DNA from: a virus
Strand: one strand, 5' to 3'
IMG/VR virus record: IMGVR_UViG_3300047546_003518
Span: 62,001 to 126,000 of that record
Length of the DNA stretch: 64,000 bases
Shown: in pieces, positions 52,194 to 61,524 of the stretch
Layout of the letters: every line of letters starts with the position of its first letter
How positions within the stretch are numbered: the stretch's first letter is position 1
Translations under genes and position numbers: made by a program
The notes under the pieces: generated by a model
The model's database searches: none
What the model was told of the DNA's origin: nothing
Seen by the model: the letters and a program-made list of their open reading frames with translations, nothing else

Positions 52194-53072
52194 ATGTCTA
52201 GTAAGGGCTTTATGATGTTCGCATACAACAACGAACAACTGGACTACACTCAGTTGGCCATTGTGGCTGCTTATGCAGTGAAAAAATACATGCCAGATTA
52301 CCCGGTTGTGCTGGTCACTAACCAACAGAGTCTGGAGCATTGTCAGCACACGCATGGGCATGAGTTAATGAATGCGGCCTGGGATGATGTGGTACTTACA
52401 GATCCGGGTTACGAAAGAAATATGCGGTTGCATCACGACGGCGCATATTATAGTTTCAATGCACAGTTTACCAATACCAACAAGCACGACATCTACAATC
52501 TCAGTCCTTTTGACGAAACTATCTTAATCGACACAGATTATCTTTGCGGCAATGATAACTTATCAAAGCTGTTTGGTGGACCATATGATGTTGCCATGTA
52601 CAGAGATGCTCGCAATTTACGCATGGAAGAACCCTTTACCACTGAGCGTTGGTTGCACTATGCTGGTATTCGCATGTGGTGGTCCACAGTGGTCTACTGG
52701 CGCAAGAGTGAAGAAGCCGAACATTTCTTTAGTGTTTGGGCAGCAGTGAAAAAGAACTGGGAATACTATCGCTTTTTATATAAGTTTCCTGGAAGCTTGT
52801 ATAGAACCGACTACTCTGCTAGTATTGCTGCTCATATGTGTGACGGTTGGCAAGACGGCGGCTTTATTGGTCAAATTCCCAACTACATGCGTTATCAAGA
52901 CCAGCGTGACGACATCATTGAAGTCAAAGGACCTAATCATTGGGCTATGTTAAGTAACTTGCCCGAAGAGTGGAAAAACTTAGCTGTTGAGATCAGAGGC
53001 GAAGACATTCACCTTATGAACAAAAAAAGCATTCTCCGTAACTATGAAAAAATTATGGAGATGCTGGCATGA
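52194..53072 (+). CDS. GT-A/GT8-like glycosyltransferase
   Basis: A 292-residue protein. The N-terminal strand FMMFAYNNEQLDYTQLAIVAAYAVKKYMPDYPVVLVTN is a nucleotide-sugar-binding start. FDETILIDTDYLCGN (DTD 113-115) is the DxD metal site in the GT8-like position. Later aromatic stretches (HYAGIRMWWSTVVYWRKS) probably form the acceptor groove. It would add a sugar, possibly glucose or galactose, to an unknown acceptor in the cytoplasm. It overlaps the next gene (ATGA) and so is translationally coupled to it. Specificity cannot be judged. Confidence 0.65.
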   Translation: MSSKGFMMFAYNNEQLDYTQLAIVAAYAVKKYMPDYPVVLVTNQQSLEHCQHTHGHELMNAAWDDVVLTDPGYERNMRLHHDGAYYSFNAQFTNTNKHDIYNLSPFDETILIDTDYLCGNDNLSKLFGGPYDVAMYRDARNLRMEEPFTTERWLHYAGIRMWWSTVVYWRKSEEAEHFFSVWAAVKKNWEYYRFLYKFPGSLYRTDYSASIAAHMCDGWQDGGFIGQIPNYMRYQDQRDDIIEVKGPNHWAMLSNLPEEWKNLAVEIRGEDIHLMNKKSILRNYEKIMEMLA

Positions 53073-53788
53073 CCGTTCATATTTTAGTTGAAACAAATGG
53101 AACCATTGAGCACCAACTGGTAGAGATTACCAAGCACGATGCGGTTCTCATTGACGCCCAAGAAAAATTTAACCTAGTTGAATTGTCAAACAAAACTCTC
53201 AGTGAAAAAATAAAACTACTGGCTGAAATCAACTATGAACCTGGCGATGTTGTTTGCTTTGCAGGGTTATGCCTGCGGCAATTTACAAAGTCTGCCAGAG
53301 AGCTAGCAAAGCTTAAAAAAATTAATCTTATACCTGGAATGGGTGTTGACCATAGACTACAAGCAATTTGGCCAAATAAAATAAGTCGTCGATTGCCTAT
53401 TGACAAAAACTTTTATGTGGCCTGGCCGTCGATGTTAATCATTGGTGATGTTGAAACAGCACAACAGGGATTTGCTGTGTTAGATCAACTGCTCAATGAC
53501 GGCACACAATCATGTTGGCCGCATTATGTTCCAGACGATCCAACCCTGGAACAAACTCTGTCAATTTTGTCCATTATGGAAAACTGGCAAGCACCTGATT
53601 GGTTTAAGTTAGTTGATCTTAGTGTTAGAGATCTAGAAGTTGTGCCAGTGATGTACGCCACACATGCATGGCACGATTGGATTGCGTTTTATCCTGCCAA
53701 TGGCAATTTTAAATTAGAAAATCATACGCAACTTTACCCAGTTTGGTTAGCTGGAAGTCTTAAGCCATTGGAATATTGGAAAGTATGA
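53069..53788 (+). CDS. Hypothetical protein in accessory operon
   Basis: A 239-residue soluble alpha/beta protein without a motif I recognise. A central block GDVVCFAGLCLRQFTKSARELAKLKKINLIPGMGVDHRLQAIWPNKISRRLPIDKNFYVAWPS and a Trp-rich end (ATHAWHDWIAFYPANGNF) are notable. It lies between a glycosyltransferase and another unknown gene, overlapping both by four bases, which suggests fixed stoichiometry with them. It could be an accessory of sugar transfer, but nothing in the sequence shows it. Confidence 0.5.
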   Translation: MTVHILVETNGTIEHQLVEITKHDAVLIDAQEKFNLVELSNKTLSEKIKLLAEINYEPGDVVCFAGLCLRQFTKSARELAKLKKINLIPGMGVDHRLQAIWPNKISRRLPIDKNFYVAWPSMLIIGDVETAQQGFAVLDQLLNDGTQSCWPHYVPDDPTLEQTLSILSIMENWQAPDWFKLVDLSVRDLEVVPVMYATHAWHDWIAFYPANGNFKLENHTQLYPVWLAGSLKPLEYWKV

Positions 53789-54768
53789 GCACAGGTATTC
53801 AATTTGAACTTCGTCGGAGAGAACGAAAACGCAATGAAATTTGGTCAGTTCAATATAATATTCACACCGGCCAGATCATTGGAATTGAACCTGGCTCCAG
53901 CACAGCTACAGATCGTTTAACGCTTTCATTTGCTAAGGTACGCTCAATCTTAGAAGGTACTAAAAATCAAGCCAATTTTAGAGTTGGATTCAACGAAGCA
54001 ATTGGCGCATTAGACCTCATTGATGTTCGAGAACCAAAACCCATTGTTACCAAGAAGAAACAGCGCAGTCACGGCTGGTTAACCATTGGCGAATATCAAG
54101 GTGATATTGATTCGGATCTTAGAGCTCTGTTGTTCAATGAAAATGGTATGCTCAGGGTTGAAGCATCTCGCATGTGGGCCAGTGGCGCTAAAGAAATGTT
54201 ATCGCGCGAAAGTACAACAGAAACCATTCCGCTTTTTATCACTGACATTGAAGATCCTCACCAACTGTTAGGGTTCTCAGAGATTAAATTAAACGATATT
54301 GTTGAACGCGGCTTTTGGGAAACTAGACTTTGGTCGTTTATTGATCATCAAATTGTAACTCGCATACTATACCAAGGACAAAAGATTAGAATTAACTTGC
54401 CAGCAGTGGCGCATTCGTTGTTCTTTACTAGACTTACCCAATACTCAGAGTTTACTGGCATCATTGATGATCAGACAGTAATGAGTCACATTGGACCAGG
54501 TAAACATGTGTCGCTGTTTGTTAGGGATGGTGTACTATGGGCGCAGAGTCATTACCAGCCTGGTGGTGCCATTGACCAGCTCAAAGGACATTTACAGATT
54601 GCAGTGGTCAATGGAACAGACTTAGAGTCATTTGTTTCCTGGGCCTGGCTACCTGCGCTATTGCTAAGACAATCACAGCCGTTTGAAGTGTTACCAGATT
54701 GGTCACACAAGCAACCGCCTTCGGCGTTATATAAGGCTAATAATATTGATATAGGAGTTCTTCCGTGA
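53785..54768 (+). CDS. Hypothetical beta-rich protein in accessory operon
   Basis: A 327-residue protein from the ATG that overlaps the previous stop (ATGA); a TTG three codons earlier is less likely. The N-terminal ~50 residues are basic (ELRRRERKRNEIWSVQYN), and the rest alternates strands and turns (SHGWLTIGEYQGDID, HVSLFVRDGVLWAQSHYQPGG). No catalytic motif or membrane segment is recognised. It overlaps the next gene, a GT-A-like protein, by four bases. It could be a structural protein retained at the end of the virion cluster or an accessory factor of the glycosyltransferases. Confidence 0.5.
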   Translation: MSTGIQFELRRRERKRNEIWSVQYNIHTGQIIGIEPGSSTATDRLTLSFAKVRSILEGTKNQANFRVGFNEAIGALDLIDVREPKPIVTKKKQRSHGWLTIGEYQGDIDSDLRALLFNENGMLRVEASRMWASGAKEMLSRESTTETIPLFITDIEDPHQLLGFSEIKLNDIVERGFWETRLWSFIDHQIVTRILYQGQKIRINLPAVAHSLFFTRLTQYSEFTGIIDDQTVMSHIGPGKHVSLFVRDGVLWAQSHYQPGGAIDQLKGHLQIAVVNGTDLESFVSWAWLPALLLRQSQPFEVLPDWSHKQPPSALYKANNIDIGVLP

Positions 54769-55736
54769 AAACCCCAATTAGTGAATTTGATGTAGTTTTT
54801 ATCAGCTACGACGAACCAAATGCTGATGAGAATTATGCTGATCTACTAGAAAAATGCCCTTGGGCAAAAAGAAGTCATGGTGTATATGGCAGTGATGCTT
54901 GCCATAAAGCGGCTGCAAAGTTGGCAGAAACTGAACGCTTTATTACCATTGATGCAGACAACAAGGTTCGCCCAGACTTTTTTGAATTAGAGCTAGATCT
55001 ACGCAAGTTTGATCGCAGCGATGTACTGTCGTGGTCGGGTAAAAATGTTATCAATGGCCTGGTCTATGGTAACGGTGGCGTTAAGCTTTGGCCTAAAAAG
55101 GTTGTTGAGCAAATGCGTACACACGAAGCCGTTGACAATGGACCTGGAGCAGTAGACTTCTGTTGGGACATTCATTACCATCAGCTCAATAACATCTACA
55201 GCGATGTGTTTAATAATGCCACACCATATCAGGCATATCGTGCTGGTTTCAGGGAAGGCGTAAAGCTGGCATTGCACGATGGCCGCCCAATGGATTGGCG
55301 TCAAATTGCTGAAAAGAACAATTTTAAAAATCATCGTAGACTGCTGGTCTGGATGAGTGTTGGACAAGATGTTACAAACGGATTATGGGCCATGTACGGC
55401 GCAAGACTTGGTTGTTATTTGACCAACATTCGCAGAGACTGGGATTACAAACTGGTTGCTGACTTTGAGTGGCACAACCAATACTGGAGAGAAGATATCA
55501 TGCCACAATTTGCTGGCGATGAAGTGACCTGTCCAGTCAGCAAATATTCCTGGAGCAAGACCAAGCTTATGGCAGAAACTGTAAAGCTAGGACGAGTAAT
55601 GCGTCAGGACCTTCGTCTTGAAATTGCTGACCTAGACGAAGCCGGCAGTCGCTTCTTTAAGGCCAGTTACTTTAACCCACATCGACTTGGTCCCACTGTC
55701 AAGGAAAGCGATGTTGAACAGTTTATTTCGGAGTAA
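54765..55736 (+). CDS. GT-A-like protein, paralogue 1 of 3 (FISYDEPNAD family)
   Basis: A 323-residue protein starting with GTG behind AGGAG. VVFISYDEPNADENY (residues 10-24) and FITIDADNKV (DAD at 63-65) give a nucleotide-sugar transferase-like start with a DxD metal site. Later GLVYGNGGVKLWPKK, VDFCWD and TPYQAYRAGFREGVKL are shared with the 56596 paralogue. I infer a glycosyltransferase of an environmental phage family that I cannot name. No membrane segment is seen. Three members in a row suggest successive additions to one acceptor. Confidence 0.55.
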   Translation: MKTPISEFDVVFISYDEPNADENYADLLEKCPWAKRSHGVYGSDACHKAAAKLAETERFITIDADNKVRPDFFELELDLRKFDRSDVLSWSGKNVINGLVYGNGGVKLWPKKVVEQMRTHEAVDNGPGAVDFCWDIHYHQLNNIYSDVFNNATPYQAYRAGFREGVKLALHDGRPMDWRQIAEKNNFKNHRRLLVWMSVGQDVTNGLWAMYGARLGCYLTNIRRDWDYKLVADFEWHNQYWREDIMPQFAGDEVTCPVSKYSWSKTKLMAETVKLGRVMRQDLRLEIADLDEAGSRFFKASYFNPHRLGPTVKESDVEQFISE

Positions 55737-55739
55737 GCT

Positions 55740-56609
55740 TTGTTAGATGTATTTTTCATTAGTATGCTGGAACAAGGTGCTGATGAAAACTTTGCACGGC
55801 TACTGGAATTTGCCCCACAAGCACAGCGCATTGATAATGTAGTTGGAATTTATAATGTGCATCGTACTTGTGCAGAGCGCAGCAAAACAGAAAATTTTTG
55901 GGTAGTGGATGCTGACGCTTGGATAGTCGACGGATTTGATTTTGCCTGGGAACCCAATGATGAAGTACTGCATTGGGGAGTACCGGAGTCTGAATGTGTA
56001 CATGTTTGGCCCAGTATCAATCCTGTCAACAACTTAAAATACGGATATGGTGCAGTTAAGGTATTCCCTCAAAAACCATTTTTAGAAAACAAGTCCTGGA
56101 GTGTTGATGTAACTGCTTCTATAGCTCAACTAGTCACAAGGGATACTATCAGTTGCGAAACAAGATTTAATGCCACACCACAAAGTGCCTGGATTGGAGC
56201 ATTTCGCGAGTGTGCTAAGATGGCTTCATTGGCCATAATTAAGAATAGAATTAAAAGCATTCGTCGGCAAGAACAAACAGAGCTAGAAGAACTGTCTAAG
56301 TATATTGCAACGCAGGAATGGGATCAGAATAAGAAAAACAACTATCGTCGCAGTCGTGCCACAGTTATCACCGAACACTATAAATCTCAAAAAGAAATTT
56401 TTCACTACTGGGAAGAAATGGAAGAAATAAGTCAGCGTCAGTTGATCTGGTGTACACGCGGCTGGGATGCTAAGAATGGAAAATACGCAGTACTAGGAGC
56501 GCAGGCCGGAGCAACATTTGGCTTAAAATACAGCGACTCGTCAAAGTTAGATTTAATCAACAACTGGGAGTGGCTAGAAAAGGAATTTGAAAAAAATGTC
56601 ACTGTTTAA
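55740..56609 (+). CDS. GT-A-like protein, paralogue 2 of 3 (diverged)
   Basis: A 289-residue relative of its two neighbours. VFFISMLEQGADENFARLLEFAPQAQR matches their opening, WVVDADAW carries the DxD (57-59) and YGYGAVKVFP replaces YGNGGVKLW. The middle is replaced by a charged helical stretch (KNRIKSIRRQEQTELEELSKYIATQEW). The SYDEP motif is lost, so catalysis may differ or be absent. Its start is a TTG three bases after the previous stop; no ATG fits the alignment. The C-terminal end overlaps paralogue 3. Confidence 0.5.
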   Translation: MLDVFFISMLEQGADENFARLLEFAPQAQRIDNVVGIYNVHRTCAERSKTENFWVVDADAWIVDGFDFAWEPNDEVLHWGVPESECVHVWPSINPVNNLKYGYGAVKVFPQKPFLENKSWSVDVTASIAQLVTRDTISCETRFNATPQSAWIGAFRECAKMASLAIIKNRIKSIRRQEQTELEELSKYIATQEWDQNKKNNYRRSRATVITEHYKSQKEIFHYWEEMEEISQRQLIWCTRGWDAKNGKYAVLGAQAGATFGLKYSDSSKLDLINNWEWLEKEFEKNVTV

Positions 56610-57567
56610 TCATGCTAAGTTAGTTAACAAGGAAGTACATTCTCTTGGTAAATTTCCTGTGGCGTTTTTAAGCTATGACGAACCCAATGCTGATCAACAT
56701 TGGGAGCATCTGCAAAGAAATAGGCCTGGTAATCTTGTTCGAAGAGTACACGGAGTCAAAGGATTTGATGCCGCACATAAAGCTGCTGCTGCGGCCTTTC
56801 CCAATAGCACCCATGTGATAACAGTGGATGCAGATAATCTTGTTGACTTGAACTTTTTTAATTTGCAATTGCAAGCAGATATTAAATTGCCAATCAGCTA
56901 CTCGTGGAACGGAAGACAACATACCAATGGGTTGATGTATGGCAATGGTGGAATCAAGCTGTGGAGCAGAATTCATTTGGAAACCATGCGTAGTCATGAA
57001 GCAGCAGATTCAGAAAGAGATGCTGTGGACTTTTGCTGGGACGGATCTCAATACAAAACGCTGTCTGGTTGCTGGTCAACCACATATACCAATGGCAGTC
57101 CTTATCAGGCCTTTAGAGTTGGCTTTCGTGAAGGCATCAAACTAAGCATGGATCAAGGACAGGCAGTGCCATTTGAACAGTGGACCAATAAAATTCACGG
57201 TGCAAATTTCCAGCGTTTACTAACCTGGATGACTGTGGGCGCAGATGTTAAGAACGGCTGGTGGACAATCTACGGTGCTCGTTTAGCAGTTAAACTTTTA
57301 CAGTACGATGATTTTGATCCAATGCATATTCGCGACTACGAATGGTTTAAAGATTTCTTTGAAAGCCACAGCAAAGACAATCCTATGAAATCAAGCAAGC
57401 AATTGAGCAAAGCAATCAGTGCTGGCTTAGGCTTCGCGCTACCTGAATTTGATGCTAGCCACAGCGAAGTTATTAAGAGACTACAGTTTCATCCCAATAA
57501 AGAATTAACAAATGAGGATGTAGCAGCACAGACAAACCTAAAACTGTATGGTTGGTTCAATGGATAA
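56596..57567 (+). CDS. GT-A-like protein, paralogue 3 of 3
   Basis: A 323-residue protein from the ATG at 56596; a TTG nine bases earlier is an alternative. VAFLSYDEPNADQHW (22-36), HVITVDADN (DAD 78-80), GLMYGNGGIKLW, AVDFCWD and SPYQAFRVGFREGIKL match paralogue 1 closely in order and spacing. It is probably a glycosyltransferase. It overlaps both its neighbours, so the three genes and the methyltransferase-like gene form one coupled block. The donor and acceptor are unknown. Confidence 0.55.
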   Translation: MSLFNHAKLVNKEVHSLGKFPVAFLSYDEPNADQHWEHLQRNRPGNLVRRVHGVKGFDAAHKAAAAAFPNSTHVITVDADNLVDLNFFNLQLQADIKLPISYSWNGRQHTNGLMYGNGGIKLWSRIHLETMRSHEAADSERDAVDFCWDGSQYKTLSGCWSTTYTNGSPYQAFRVGFREGIKLSMDQGQAVPFEQWTNKIHGANFQRLLTWMTVGADVKNGWWTIYGARLAVKLLQYDDFDPMHIRDYEWFKDFFESHSKDNPMKSSKQLSKAISAGLGFALPEFDASHSEVIKRLQFHPNKELTNEDVAAQTNLKLYGWFNG

Positions 57568-58771
57568 GTCTGTTGAATTAAAAAACTCCATGCTGATCTT
57601 CTTAGATGAAATCGTTGGATTTCGTCGAAGCTTGCATTTTTTACATCGTTGGTACGAAACACAGGATCAAGAAGACCTAGTTAAGCTAATTGTTGAAATA
57701 GGAAAAGAGCATTATCTTAATCTATGGCCATTGGTTAACTACTGTCAAGGCAAGAACGATCATATTGATCAGACTGTACATAGTTTGTTTTTGAAACATC
57801 TTCGTTTGCCACGAGAGTGGTCAGAAGGAAAAGAAATCATGCTGAGTCCTGTACCAGCATGGCTAATACAACAAACAAACTTGTCTTACACCGATAATCT
57901 TGAAATACAAGAAGGTCGCTTTTGGGAACTACACGATTGGGTGCATGAAAACAGCAAAGAGTTTGACAACCCTTTGTCAGCAATACCTTTTGTACTTGGC
58001 AAAATCAAAGAGTCAAAGGAAGACATTACTAAACTTTTTGAAGTAATAAAAATTTTTCTAGGTGACACCTTGTTGTCGTGCTTAGAAGATAACTCAATGT
58101 CTTGCTTTACTAGAGAAGTTTCTAAATACTATCCAGATCGAGCCAAACAAATAAGCCTACTTGCAGAAATAATCGAAGAAAACCCAGAGTTAAACTGGAA
58201 AGACGCACTGAGTAGAAATCAAGTGCAAAGTAAACTTTGGTTACTGGAAAAAATGCAAGAGTCTGGTGCAACCTCTAAGGCTCAAATAAAAAATATACTA
58301 GAGCCGCAGACTATTATTGTTGTTGGTGGTTGGGTTGGAATTTTACCTTGGTTAATGACTCTAACTGATTTTGAATTCTACAAGCTAGTACATACTCCAG
58401 AACTGATCAACATCGATCTAGACAAAACAGTACATCCAGCCGCTGAAAAATTAGTTGGCAACGCAAGCAAATTCAAATATCGTAGCTTGGCCAAGGACAT
58501 TAAAAAATACAATTTTACACAACACAAAAATCTAATAGTGATTGATACTATCGTCGAGCATTTCAAAGACCACGGAAAGTGGATTAAAAGCTTGCCTAAA
58601 GGCACACTGGTTGTACTACAAGGCAACAACATGTTTGATGTACCAGATCATGTAAATTGTCATAACAGCCTTGAGGAGTTTTTAGAATCGTCTGGATTAA
58701 ATACTATACTATGGAGCGGAGAACTGATATTGAATAAATGTCTGCGCTTTATGGCTATAGGTAAAGTATAA
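57560..58771 (+). CDS. Methyltransferase-like protein (Rossmann C-terminal domain)
   Basis: A 403-residue protein from the ATG at 57560; an in-frame ATG lies 12 bases upstream. The N-terminal ~230 residues are helical and unfamiliar. From ~245 a Rossmann-like domain follows: TIIVVGGWVGILPWLM (glycine-rich SAM-type loop), INIDLDKTVHPAAEKL (acidic end of strand 2) and LIVIDTIVEHF (strand 4). This order fits a class I SAM-dependent methyltransferase. The glycine loop is not a textbook GxGxG, so cofactor use is inferred. It could methylate a sugar or another product of this operon. Confidence 0.55.
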   Translation: MDKSVELKNSMLIFLDEIVGFRRSLHFLHRWYETQDQEDLVKLIVEIGKEHYLNLWPLVNYCQGKNDHIDQTVHSLFLKHLRLPREWSEGKEIMLSPVPAWLIQQTNLSYTDNLEIQEGRFWELHDWVHENSKEFDNPLSAIPFVLGKIKESKEDITKLFEVIKIFLGDTLLSCLEDNSMSCFTREVSKYYPDRAKQISLLAEIIEENPELNWKDALSRNQVQSKLWLLEKMQESGATSKAQIKNILEPQTIIVVGGWVGILPWLMTLTDFEFYKLVHTPELINIDLDKTVHPAAEKLVGNASKFKYRSLAKDIKKYNFTQHKNLIVIDTIVEHFKDHGKWIKSLPKGTLVVLQGNNMFDVPDHVNCHNSLEEFLESSGLNTILWSGELILNKCLRFMAIGKV

Positions 58772-59283
58772 TGGACAGACGATTTAGACTCTATGATTTC
58801 AAAGTTGACATTGAAAAGCTAAAAGAAGAAACACACCGTATACTTTGGGACAGCACCACAGGGCGGTATCAGCATCAATTGTCTTTGCAAACCAATGGCG
58901 ATAACGATTGGCAATCTGGAACTGGAAAACGCGAAGGGCAAGACGAAGCCCAGTGGGATAAACTACATCCTAATCTGGTTGGAACTTGGTGGGAAGGCTT
59001 TTTAACCAGCTTTCCTTTTAAAGTATACAGAGCCAGACTAATGACCATGTATCCCAGGACTTGTTATAGTATTCACACAGACATGACTCCTAGAGTACAC
59101 ATTCCCATTGTTACCCATCGTCAAGCAAGATTTATTTTTACAGATCCACCAATTCTAAGACATCTGCCAGCTGATGGCAGCGTGTGGTGGGTTGATACTA
59201 CCAAAGAACATTCAGCCATGAATGGCAGCTTAATTGATCGTATACACCTGGTCATGTGCCTGGTAAACACCAACGAAGATTAG
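58771..59283 (+). CDS. 2-oxoglutarate/Fe(II)-dependent oxygenase (aspartyl hydroxylase-like)
   Basis: A 170-residue double-stranded beta-helix enzyme. IHTDMTPRVHIPIVTH supplies the H102-x-D104 iron pair, and EHSAMNGSLIDRIHLVM supplies the distal His147 and the conserved Asn/Arg-His context of aspartyl/asparaginyl hydroxylase-like enzymes. It would hydroxylate an amino-acid side chain or a small molecule using O2 and 2-oxoglutarate. The start overlaps the upstream stop (TAATG). The HxD...H triad is complete, so it should be active. Confidence 0.75.
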   Translation: MDRRFRLYDFKVDIEKLKEETHRILWDSTTGRYQHQLSLQTNGDNDWQSGTGKREGQDEAQWDKLHPNLVGTWWEGFLTSFPFKVYRARLMTMYPRTCYSIHTDMTPRVHIPIVTHRQARFIFTDPPILRHLPADGSVWWVDTTKEHSAMNGSLIDRIHLVMCLVNTNED

Positions 59284-59297
59284 CTGATACATACAGG

Positions 59298-59942
59298 ATG
59301 AGCCTGCGTGTTGAATTAGCTTATTCTGATAACATTGATCCTTTCTTAAAAGACTACCAAGTTTTTTTGGATCGTATCGCTACCTCTGACGCACCTGCTC
59401 TTGGTAACATGGGCTATGATGCTCCGGCAGGGCTAATGTATATTGCACAACAACGGCTTCGATGGTTCCGAGGTCAGGGTCATATTGCGTTTTTATATGA
59501 CCGTGATCAGATTGTCGGAGTCAGTTGCGTTGAGCACAGCACACTTCATGTTGAATTGGGCTCAGGAGGCAATCGTTGTTGGCTGCTCAAGGACTATCGA
59601 CTCAACAACGAAGTCAGCAATTACTTGTTAGCAGCCAATTTAAACTGGTGCCAGGAAAAATGTAAAAAGGGCATGATACTTTCTTTTAACAACTACAACA
59701 AGTGGATATACAGTACTATTGCTAGAATCAGCTCAGGTCAAGGCAGACCATTAGGGCGAGTATGGAGCAATTGGTGGAATAACTGTGTGGTATTACCTCG
59801 AATGGTACGCTTATTCAACACACCACAGTGGGCAGTAATTAAACCTGTGTCAAACAACTACATTGTTGACCTTGATGAACTGGTGCTGGAAATTGACAAA
59901 AAGTACGGAGTTGCTCGTACAAGTCCTTATGTAAGCGCATGA
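59298..59942 (+). CDS. GNAT-like acyltransferase, member 1
   Basis: A 214-residue protein. The core GHIAFLYDRDQIVGVSCVEHSTLHVELGSGGNRCWLLKDYRLN has the strand-turn-strand order of GNAT acetyltransferases, with a later helix NYLLAANLNWCQEKCKKGM and GMILSFNNYN. No unmistakable acetyl-CoA loop (Q/RxxGxG/A) is present, so the family is tentative. An upstream GTG at 59256 would overlap the oxygenase gene; I prefer the ATG at 59298. The stop overlaps the PP-loop gene (ATGA). A related-looking gene follows at 60871. Confidence 0.45.
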   Translation: MSLRVELAYSDNIDPFLKDYQVFLDRIATSDAPALGNMGYDAPAGLMYIAQQRLRWFRGQGHIAFLYDRDQIVGVSCVEHSTLHVELGSGGNRCWLLKDYRLNNEVSNYLLAANLNWCQEKCKKGMILSFNNYNKWIYSTIARISSGQGRPLGRVWSNWWNNCVVLPRMVRLFNTPQWAVIKPVSNNYIVDLDELVLEIDKKYGVARTSPYVSA

Positions 59943-60886
59943 TTAATAACACTGAAAACAATCACCTGTTATACTATTATAATCAAGATCCGCAGCAGGT
60001 TTGGAGAGCCAACGACCTTGACACTACCACTATGGAGATTGGCATTTGTACACGAAAGCCAATGAGCTTGCGAGCAGAGCTTATTAGAACTGCTCGCGCC
60101 TTACACAAAGAATACCCTGACCTAACACTTTTTATGAGCGGAGGACTTGACTGCGAAATGGCGCTGAGAAGCTTTTTAGCAGCAGGCATAACTCCAAGAA
60201 TAGCAACAGTAAAGTTCTATGGCGAAGGAAATCTTCACGACATTGGACCAATGATGAAAATGTTAAATGAGATGAACATCTCATATACTGTTATTAATTT
60301 TGATCTAGAAGATTTTGTTTATTCTGGTCGCTGCTATGAAGTAGGTCGTAGGTATCAAGCATACACTCTTTATCAACAAATGCTATTAGATGTTGCTGAA
60401 GCATTTGCAATGCCAATGATTACCATTGATGAAATAGAACTTGAAAAATCTTATTCAGTGGATTGGAAAACAGGTAATACTTCTAACCAATGGGTTTTTG
60501 TAAAAAAAGAAGATCAAGATGGCTGCTGGCGTAGATTCAACGATCGCACTGGCATCCCGGCGTTGAATAATTTTTATTCTTATAGCCCTGAATCAATGCT
60601 GGCTTTTTTACAAATACCAACAGTTGATGATCTAATCAACGACAGAATTCCTGGCAAGCTTGGTTGGACATCAAGCAAGATGAAAATTTACAGCCATCTA
60701 GGATACAGTTTCCGTCAGAGGCCCAAATGGTTTGGCATAGAAAACTACAAGCACCTTTGGGATCAGGTTGAGTACAATGCTTCGGTTGCAACTTGTAAAT
60801 TTAATCCCAGGCTTTACCAAGTTGATGCGCTTGAGCTTAGATATAACTTATTAAATGGAAAAAAGACACTATGTCATATCGCTTGA
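59939..60886 (+). CDS. PP-loop ATP pyrophosphatase-like enzyme
   Basis: A 315-residue protein with a PP-loop: LTLFMSGGLDCEMALRSFLAAG (SGGLDC at 67-72). This is the ATP-binding loop of asparagine synthetase, GMP synthetase and tRNA thiolation enzymes, which adenylate a substrate and release pyrophosphate. Here Cys replaces the usual final Ser of SGGxDS. Further strands (ATVKFYGEG, YTVINFD) fit an adenine-nucleotide alpha-hydrolase fold. No glutamine-amidotransferase domain is attached, so ammonia or another nucleophile would be used. It overlaps both its neighbours. The product is unknown. Confidence 0.65.
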   Translation: MINNTENNHLLYYYNQDPQQVWRANDLDTTTMEIGICTRKPMSLRAELIRTARALHKEYPDLTLFMSGGLDCEMALRSFLAAGITPRIATVKFYGEGNLHDIGPMMKMLNEMNISYTVINFDLEDFVYSGRCYEVGRRYQAYTLYQQMLLDVAEAFAMPMITIDEIELEKSYSVDWKTGNTSNQWVFVKKEDQDGCWRRFNDRTGIPALNNFYSYSPESMLAFLQIPTVDDLINDRIPGKLGWTSSKMKIYSHLGYSFRQRPKWFGIENYKHLWDQVEYNASVATCKFNPRLYQVDALELRYNLLNGKKTLCHIA

Positions 60887-61524
60887 TTGAAATTGACTCA
60901 GACAACTTGTCGTCTCTGCTGGAATTTGCCGAACTGGTATATCAAAATACAGACGCAGACAAATACCCAGAATTTAGATTTTCAACAGATATTGATGATG
61001 CTGGCAAAAGAAAAAAATTCTACAAAGCTTTCACATTGCCAAGTTCTTTTGCTAATCACAACATCAGGCAGGCATTTGCATTAGTTGATGACAATGGAAA
61101 GTATATTATAGCCGCAGGAGTAACCAGGTTTGAAAATTGGCCAAGTTGGTCCGTGGCTTGGGTTTTGAGTCCGCGTAACAATTTTAAATTTATAGCATGT
61201 TTTAGAGAACTCATGTCACAGTTGGCCTGTTTACACGAATCTATTGGCTTCAATGAATTTTTTGTAACTTATCCAAGTTCGAGAGAATCAGCATACAGTA
61301 AAATTATGTTGCCGTTTCGTGAAAAATATTACACTTTTGTTGAATGCACAGTACCTGCCAAAGAAAGAAGTCCGTATGGGTTTATATATTCTTTAATGGG
61401 CCAAACTTTGCATCCTCATGATATGAGTTTAAGAAGGTATATTCTTCGACGACAAAACACAGACCCTAAGGTATTAAATACAAACTCTAACAGTACGCAG
61501 GAAAAAAATGAACTGGTTGATTAA
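60871..61524 (+). CDS. GNAT-like acyltransferase, member 2
   Basis: A 217-residue protein. It opens with YRLIEIDSDNLSSLLEFAELVYQNT, has QAFALVDDNGKYIIAAGVTRFENWPSWSVAWVLSP (paired strands) and a helix KFIACFRELMSQLACLHESIGFNEFFVTYPS. This is the topology of an N-acyltransferase, but no clear acetyl-CoA loop is visible. It overlaps the PP-loop gene by 16 bases and the desaturase gene by 17. Such long overlaps suggest joint translation and possibly joint function. The substrate is unknown. Confidence 0.45.
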   Translation: MSYRLIEIDSDNLSSLLEFAELVYQNTDADKYPEFRFSTDIDDAGKRKKFYKAFTLPSSFANHNIRQAFALVDDNGKYIIAAGVTRFENWPSWSVAWVLSPRNNFKFIACFRELMSQLACLHESIGFNEFFVTYPSSRESAYSKIMLPFREKYYTFVECTVPAKERSPYGFIYSLMGQTLHPHDMSLRRYILRRQNTDPKVLNTNSNSTQEKNELVD

